A stretch of DNA of 10,890 nucleotides. Source: a bacterium UBA2219 (GTDB lineage Bacteria > Desulfobacterota > Deferrimicrobia > Deferrimicrobiales > Deferrimicrobiaceae). How positions within the stretch are numbered: the stretch's first letter is position 1; every line of letters begins with the position of its first letter. Location: positions 787 to 11,676 of the forward strand of contig DCUH01000105.1 in assembly GCA_002327765.1 (NCBI GenBank), read 5' to 3'. The notes beneath the pieces are model-generated. The model had not been told where the DNA came from. It saw nothing but the letters and a program-made list of their open reading frames with translations, and ran no database searches. The position numbers and the translations under genes were made by a program. Of this stretch, positions 7,467-10,890 are shown piece by piece.

Positions 7467-8243
7467 GTGCGACGCGACAAATCGAACTATATCATCCAGT
7501 CGGTGGCCCACGCCCTTGACGTTCTCGAGGAGTTCCGGGGGGAGACGGACGAGCTGGGGGTCACGGAGCTCAGCAAGAAGCTGAAGCTCCACAAGAACAA
7601 CGTGTTCCGCATCCTGGCGACGCTGCAGTCGCGCAACTACATCGAGCAGAACAAGTCCAACGACAACTACAAGCTCGGGATCAAGTGCCTCGAGCTGGGG
7701 CAAACCTTCATCCACCAGAGGGGACTGCTGAAGCAGGCCAAGCTCGTCCTGAAGGAACTGGCTGAAACGACGGGCGAAACAAGCTACCTCTCCTTCCTGA
7801 GGGGCAACGAGGTCGTCTATCTCGACGCGGTCGAGGGGACCTCCACCGTCCGCGTCGTCTCCCGCGTGGGGCTGCACATGCCGCTTCACGCCTCCGCGGC
7901 CGGCAAGGCCCTCATCGCCTTCGAATCGGACGAGGACCTGGCCAGGCGCTTCTCCGGCGAGCTGAAGCGGTTCACGAAGAACACGAAGACCTCCCTCTCC
8001 GAACTCATCGCCGACCTGCAGAACGTCCGGAAGCTGGGATACGCCACGGATCTCGAGGAGTTCGAGGACGGGCTCCGCTGCCTGGCCGCCCCCATCCGGG
8101 ACTACACCCGCAAGGTGATCGGCGCGTTGAGCGTGTCCGGCCCGGCGCACCGGATCTCCGAGGAGCGGATCGACGGGCTGATCTCGGTCGAAGTCGTGCG
8201 CCTCGCCCAGTCGCTGTCCAGCCGGCTCGGATACAGGGAATAA
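7467..8243 (+). CDS. IclR-family transcriptional regulator
   Basis: The 258-residue protein has the two-domain IclR layout. A winged helix-turn-helix occupies about residues 8-70, with LGVTELSKKLKLHKNNVFRI including the recognition helix and YKLG as the wing. A GAF-like effector domain covers roughly 85-255, with the family signature GLHMPLHASAAGKAL (135-149) and later CLAAPI. IclR proteins bind small organic acids or aromatic metabolites and repress or activate catabolic genes; the ligand here is unknown. The start is GTG 7467, with GGGGGA five bases upstream. The ATG at 7454 is out of frame. The gene appears to be transcribed alone from the AT-rich region before it. It is followed by the FadR-like gene on the same strand. 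Confidence 0.92.
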   Translation: MRRDKSNYIIQSVAHALDVLEEFRGETDELGVTELSKKLKLHKNNVFRILATLQSRNYIEQNKSNDNYKLGIKCLELGQTFIHQRGLLKQAKLVLKELAETTGETSYLSFLRGNEVVYLDAVEGTSTVRVVSRVGLHMPLHASAAGKALIAFESDEDLARRFSGELKRFTKNTKTSLSELIADLQNVRKLGYATDLEEFEDGLRCLAAPIRDYTRKVIGALSVSGPAHRISEERIDGLISVEVVRLAQSLSSRLGYRE

Positions 8244-8277
8244 GCGAAAAAGGAAATTTTCCTTACCTGCGCTTATT
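8239..8277 (+). repeat. Nested palindrome over the IclR stop codon and the fadR -35 box
   Basis: AATAAGCG (8239-8246) is the exact inverse of CGCTTATT (8270-8277). Inside it lies AAGGAAATTTTCCTT (8250-8264), seven perfect pairs about one central base. The outer left arm contains the IclR gene's TAA stop, and the outer right arm runs into the TTGACA of the next promoter. As RNA it would form a two-part hairpin without a following T-run, so it is not a classical terminator. The GGAAA/TTTCC halves recall E. coli IclR sites, but with a shorter centre. It may be a terminator, an operator, or both. Confidence 0.55.
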
Positions 8278-8304
8278 GACAGTCGCTTCCTCTTGGCGTA
8301 CCTT
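8276..8304 (+). promoter_or_regulatory. Sigma-70 promoter of the FadR-like gene
   Basis: A perfect -35 hexamer TTGACA (8276-8281) is followed, after an ideal 17-base spacer, by TACCTT (8299-8304), a moderate -10 that keeps the key T, A and final T. Transcription would start near 8311, about 30 bases before ATG 8340. The -35 shares two bases with the nested palindrome upstream, and the -10 abuts the FadR-type operator downstream. The promoter therefore looks built for repression from both sides. Confidence 0.6.
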
Positions 8305-8323
8305 TGCATGAATCTTCATTCAT
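8304..8323 (+). promoter_or_regulatory. FadR-type operator palindrome
   Basis: The core ATGAATCTTCATTCAT (8308-8323) is a perfect inverted repeat with six-base arms and a four-base centre. The wider 20-base site, whose central 18 bases are TGCATGAATCTTCATTCA, fits the Bacillus subtilis FadR (YsiA) consensus, as I remember it (W, TGAATGAMTANTCATTCA, W), at 18 of 20 positions. It begins at the last base of the -10 and covers the expected transcription start, the classic place for autorepression. The gene downstream encodes a FadR-like TetR protein. Confidence 0.6.
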
Positions 8324-8339
8324 TTTACATGGAGGCGAC

Positions 8340-8948
8340 ATGCCGAAAAAGGACCCGAGCCAGCTCGGAGACAAAAGAAACCGGATTCTCCAGGCGGCTA
8401 TAGAGGTATTCTCCCGCAAGGGGTTCTTCAACTCGAAGGTGTCGGAGATCGCGCGGGCCTCCGGCGTGGCGGACGGCACCATCTATTTGTATTTCAAAAA
8501 CAAGGACGACCTGCTGATCTCCCTTTTCGAGGAGAAGATGGCCGAGGTCGTCGCCGACGTAAAGAAGCGGATCCAGGCCGGGGAAAACCCCCTCGACCGG
8601 ATGCGTATCTTCATAGAGAACCACATGGGGCTGCTCGAGTGCGAGGCGGGGCTCATCGAGGTCCTGCAGGTCGAGCTCCGGCAGAGCAGCAAGTTCCTGA
8701 AGGACTACACTCCCGTGAAATTCTTCGAATACCTGGACGTCCTGAGCGGGATCCTCGAGGAAGGGAAGCGGGAGGGCGTCTTCCGCCCGGACCTGAACGT
8801 GAACGTGGCTCGCCGCGTCGTCTTCGGGGCGATGGACGAGCTTTCCCGGACCTACATCCTCTCGAAAAGGCAGAAGTTCCACCCCTCCGTCACATCGGCC
8901 GAGGTCTTCCAGCTCCTGTCGGAAGGGTTCTGCGCCAAGCGGGCTTGA
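8340..8948 (+). CDS. fadR: TetR-family regulator, FadR-like (fatty-acid degradation)
   Basis: The 202-residue protein has a TetR helix-turn-helix at about 33-52 (KVSEIARASGVADGTIYLYF) and an alpha-helical ligand domain. The stretch VADGTIYLYFKNKDDLLISL, followed by FEEKM, is nearly that of B. subtilis FadR (YsiA), and VELRQS (111-116) and the YLD-GILEEG region also match by memory. FadR of that type represses beta-oxidation and ETF genes and is released by long-chain acyl-CoA, and I infer the same here. The start is ATG 8340 with GGAGG five bases upstream. A TTG at 8304 in the same frame lies inside the operator and lacks a ribosome site. The gene converges on the minus-strand gene with a 21-base gap and no clear terminator between. 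The TetR call is firm; the FadR role is inference, strengthened by the operator. Confidence 0.85.
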   Translation: MPKKDPSQLGDKRNRILQAAIEVFSRKGFFNSKVSEIARASGVADGTIYLYFKNKDDLLISLFEEKMAEVVADVKKRIQAGENPLDRMRIFIENHMGLLECEAGLIEVLQVELRQSSKFLKDYTPVKFFEYLDVLSGILEEGKREGVFRPDLNVNVARRVVFGAMDELSRTYILSKRQKFHPSVTSAEVFQLLSEGFCAKRA

Positions 8949-8969
8949 CGCCGTAACGGGCGGACCGGC

Positions 8970-10565
8970 TCATCCCTCCCGGGCCGCGAGGGCGTAAAGC
9001 GCCTCTGCGGCCCCGGAGATCTCATTCCTTTCGGGAAGGCGCGATAGGAACCGCTCGGGAATCCCCTCCCTGCCGACGTAGGCGCCGCAAAGGCTTCCGG
9101 CCAGCGCGCCGATCACGCGCGCGTCGCCGCCCTGCCGCACCGCCTGCAGCACGGCTTCCGCAAAATTTCCCGGGGTGCGCAGGAAGCAGCCCAGGGCGAA
9201 CGGGATCCCCTCGTGGGCGGACTCGTTGTTGCCGAGCGACTCCTGCATCTCGCCCACAGGCGCGCGCCGGAGCAGCAGCGCGGGCAGCTCGGCGCCGAGC
9301 CTCCTGCCGACGGTGGCCGGCGCCCGGCCGACGCGCGGCTTGGCCCCACGCTCCGGCTCGATCCCGGTGACCACCGGGGAGAGCGTGCGCGGGAACGAGA
9401 GCACGTCGAGCGACCCGGGGGGGCAGTGGAGCGCTTTCGCCAGGGCGCACGCCTGGGCGATCGCGCCCGCGATGGCCCCGGGGTTGGGGTGCGAAAGCGA
9501 CGCGAGGATGCCCGCCTCGAGCTTGAGCCGCCGGAAGCTCCCCGCGCGCAGCAGCGCCAGCGGGAGGACGAGCGCGGCGGGAGCGCTCTCCGGGAGGTTC
9601 TCCCCGGCCTCGTGCCAGGGGAGGCCGCGCTCCAGCAGGTTCCGCGCGAAGCCGTGCAGCCCCGCGGAGTCCTCGCGGCGCACCGAGCGGGCCACCGCCT
9701 CCGCGACCTTCACCGGGTCCAGGGAGCCGTGGGGCAGGAGCGCTCTGGCGATCGAGAGAAGGGGAGAGGCGGGCGCCGCCGGGGGGGCGCCCCGGGGGGA
9801 ACGGATCTCCGGGATGTCGGTGACTTCCCCGTACAGCTCCGAGATGTCCCTCGCCGTCAGCCCCTGCGTGACGGTCCCCAGGGCGTCGCCGACCGCCGCG
9901 CCCAGCATCGCGCCCAGGAACCGGTCCCTGTAGTCGATCCCTTCAGCGTACCCCAAAGGGAGCTCTTCGCCGCGCGACAGGTAAGGCGGAATCCGGCTCT
10001 TCCTCACCAGGAACTGGTAGATCGCCTCGGGCTCGCCGGCGAACAGCAGCGGCTGCTCCGCCTGCCTCGCCGCCCCGCGGCGCACCTTCTGCTCGGCGAT
10101 CTTCGCCACCGCCTGAAGCAGCTCCCAGAAGTCCTCGTTCCCAGGTACCGGGATCTGCGGGAGCGCCGCGCGGAGGCGCGAGATGGTTTCGCCGGGGTCC
10201 TCCAGAAGCTGGGCGCCGACCTGTCCGCCCTGCGCCTCGTCGGCGGGCTGCGGAGCCGCCGGCGGCTCCTTTTGAAAAGGAGGGGGAGGCGGGCTCGCCC
10301 CGGCACTCGGGATGGGAAGGTAGTCGCCGTAATGCATCCCGCAGATCTTCTGGACCTGGCTGGAAGAGAACTGCATGGAGCCGAGGATCCTGAAGAGCGT
10401 TTCCGGCCGTGGGACGTGGCCCGTGTAGACCACCTGGCGGAGGATCTCGTAGCTCAAGCCCATGCCGGGCCGGTCGGCGTGGAATTTTCGCAGGGAAGGA
10501 TACCCCAGCGTTTTCAACCGCTTCTTCAATAAATCCGAAAGGACGTTGTCCGCGGGTTCGTCCAT
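8970..10565 (-). CDS. HTH-like domain fused to an ADP-ribosylglycohydrolase-fold domain lacking metal ligands
   Basis: The 531-residue protein has three parts. Residues 9-75 (SDLLKKRLKTLGYPSLRKF, later RPETLFRIL) look like a Cro/XRE-type helix-turn-helix. Residues 86-140 are a Pro/Ala-rich linker, and 141-210 contain a helical stretch ending EPEAIYQFLVRK. From 214 the ADP-ribosylglycohydrolase fold begins with RFLGAMLGAAVGDALG, and it ends with GGDARVIGALAGSLCGAYVG (479-498). In active DraG/ARH enzymes a Glu follows GDALG; here Q234 stands there. The TDD metal motif is absent (APASP around 265), and the C-terminal DTDT is DARV, keeping only D481. Hydrolysis of ADP-ribosyl links is therefore unlikely. 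Binding of ADP-ribose or NAD coupled to DNA binding is an inference. ATG 10565 has no ribosome site; TTG 10571 is an alternative start. Confidence 0.75.
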   Translation of the reverse strand: MDEPADNVLSDLLKKRLKTLGYPSLRKFHADRPGMGLSYEILRQVVYTGHVPRPETLFRILGSMQFSSSQVQKICGMHYGDYLPIPSAGASPPPPPFQKEPPAAPQPADEAQGGQVGAQLLEDPGETISRLRAALPQIPVPGNEDFWELLQAVAKIAEQKVRRGAARQAEQPLLFAGEPEAIYQFLVRKSRIPPYLSRGEELPLGYAEGIDYRDRFLGAMLGAAVGDALGTVTQGLTARDISELYGEVTDIPEIRSPRGAPPAAPASPLLSIARALLPHGSLDPVKVAEAVARSVRREDSAGLHGFARNLLERGLPWHEAGENLPESAPAALVLPLALLRAGSFRRLKLEAGILASLSHPNPGAIAGAIAQACALAKALHCPPGSLDVLSFPRTLSPVVTGIEPERGAKPRVGRAPATVGRRLGAELPALLLRRAPVGEMQESLGNNESAHEGIPFALGCFLRTPGNFAEAVLQAVRQGGDARVIGALAGSLCGAYVGREGIPERFLSRLPERNEISGAAEALYALAAREG

Positions 10566-10575
10566 GGCCAATACG

Positions 10576-10603
10576 ATTGTATAAAAACAAGGACAGTTGA
10601 TAA
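10576..10603 (-). promoter_or_regulatory. Candidate promoter for the HTH-glycohydrolase gene
   Basis: On the minus strand TTATCA (10603-10598) and TACAAT (10581-10576) stand 16 bases apart, a fair sigma-70 match just after the terminator of the upstream gene. Transcription would begin near 10569, only about five bases before ATG 10565. Together with the missing Shine-Dalgarno sequence this suggests a leaderless or near-leaderless message. The -10 lies in a small inverted repeat (ATAC 10571-10574 and GTAT 10579-10582), possibly a regulator half-site pair. Confidence 0.35.
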
Positions 10604-10638
10604 AGAAAAAAGGGGAGTTGCCGAGAGGCAACTCCCCT
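10604..10638 (-). terminator. Strong intrinsic terminator of the iron-sulphur protein gene
   Basis: On the minus strand AGGGGAGTTGCC pairs over 12 perfect base pairs with GGCAACTCCCCT (10638-10627 and 10622-10611) around a TCTC loop. The stem is followed at once by a T-rich tract (TTTTTTCTTT). The stem begins 16 bases after the TGA of the upstream gene. This is a textbook Rho-independent terminator, and it separates that gene from the HTH-glycohydrolase gene, which therefore needs its own promoter. Confidence 0.9.
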
Positions 10639-10654
10639 TGTAATCGGGTGTCGG

Positions 10655-10890
10655 TCACATGGAGTCGTTGATCAGCTCCGCCACGTCCTTCACCTTCATC
10701 TCGTCCTCGAGGTTGTTGAACTTGATCGCGTCGTCGAACATGGTCATGCAATACGGGCAGGCCAGCCCGAAGACCTTCGCCCCGGTCTCCCTCGCCTGGT
10801 CGAAGCGCAGGTAGTTGATCCTCTTCCCGCCCGAGGCGTCCATCCACATCCCGCCGCCGCCGGCGCCGCAGCAGAAGCCCTCCTCGCGGC
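10655..10890 (-). CDS. C-terminal end of a CCG-domain (Fe-S)-binding oxidoreductase (partial)
   Basis: Only the last 77 residues are present; the gene runs past the window edge. They contain the cysteine-rich CCG motif FCCGAGGGGMWM, a second cysteine pair in ACPYCMTMFDDA, and the ending KVKDVAELINDSM. This is the C-terminal half of the HdrD/GlpC-type CCG domain, which binds an Fe-S cluster and passes electrons to or from quinone or disulphide partners. Large members in Desulfobacterota act as ETF:quinone oxidoreductases linked to acyl-CoA dehydrogenases, which would suit the nearby FadR-like gene. The first motif has Gly where family members I recall have Arg before MWM. The ATG at 10849 is internal, not the start, because the CCG motif continues upstream in frame. 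A strong terminator follows. Confidence 0.85.
   Translation of the reverse strand, partial: REEGFCCGAGGGGMWMDASGGKRINYLRFDQARETGAKVFGLACPYCMTMFDDAIKFNNLEDEMKVKDVAELINDSM

Noticed and set aside
8949..8969. Bidirectional terminator between the converging FadR-like and glycohydrolase genes
   Set aside because: Only 21 bases separate the stop codons, and I find no convincing stem with a T-run on either strand.
9213..10532. Long plus-strand open frame opposite the glycohydrolase gene
   Set aside because: It has no recognisable domain, an Arg/Gly-rich composition and no ribosome site, whereas the minus-strand frame shows clear ARH-family motifs.
10566..10847. N-terminal extension of the HTH-glycohydrolase gene back to 10847
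   Set aside because: This stretch runs out of frame through the iron-sulphur gene and through its strong terminator hairpin; the conserved-looking protein begins at MDEPADNV.
1..10890. Mobile elements, CRISPR arrays, tRNA or rRNA genes
   Set aside because: No transposase-like protein, spaced direct repeats, CCA-ended cloverleaf or rRNA stretch was recognised by eye. A tRNA scan or BLAST was not possible here.

Overview
The window looks like chromosomal DNA of a GC-rich bacterium. The order argG/argH, small lipoprotein, lysA, dap genes resembles that of Geobacter-like Desulfobacterota (former Deltaproteobacteria), but this is inferred from gene order and protein character, not from a search. 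From about position 980 onward the codon use is uniform: GGG glycine and CGG arginine dominate, and genes stop with TGA, with one TAA.

Positions 1-7305 (+) form one tightly packed unit: the tail of a gene that is probably argG, argH (arginine synthesis), an LptM-like mini-lipoprotein, lysA, dapF, dapA, dapB (diaminopimelate/lysine branch), an FAH-family hydrolase, folK and a TPR lipoprotein. Many junctions are 4-base overlaps, and a hairpin plus T-run at the last stop codon probably ends the transcript. argH is broken by an in-frame TAG at codon 317. The codon use of its 5' two thirds differs clearly from that of its 3' third, so this gene is a mosaic, either biological or made during assembly.

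Positions 7306-8948 (+) hold two regulators read from separate AT-rich intergenic regions: an IclR-family protein and a TetR protein closely resembling acyl-CoA-responsive FadR of Bacillus. The TetR gene has a consensus -35 box and, across its -10 and start region, a palindrome that fits the Bacillus FadR operator consensus as I remember it at 18 of 20 positions. A large nested palindrome lies between the two regulators.

Positions 8970-10890 hold two minus-strand genes. The first encodes a 531-residue protein with an N-terminal helix-turn-helix-like domain and a C-terminal ADP-ribosylglycohydrolase (DraG/ARH) fold in which nearly all metal ligands are missing. It is the best candidate here for something undescribed: a possible ADP-ribose or NAD-sensing regulator built on a dead hydrolase. 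Beyond a strong minus-strand terminator lies the C-terminal end of a CCG-domain iron-sulphur oxidoreductase (HdrD/GlpC type), a family often tied to electron transfer from acyl-CoA dehydrogenases, which would suit a neighbouring FadR. I saw no tRNA, rRNA, CRISPR array, insertion sequence or lysine riboswitch.
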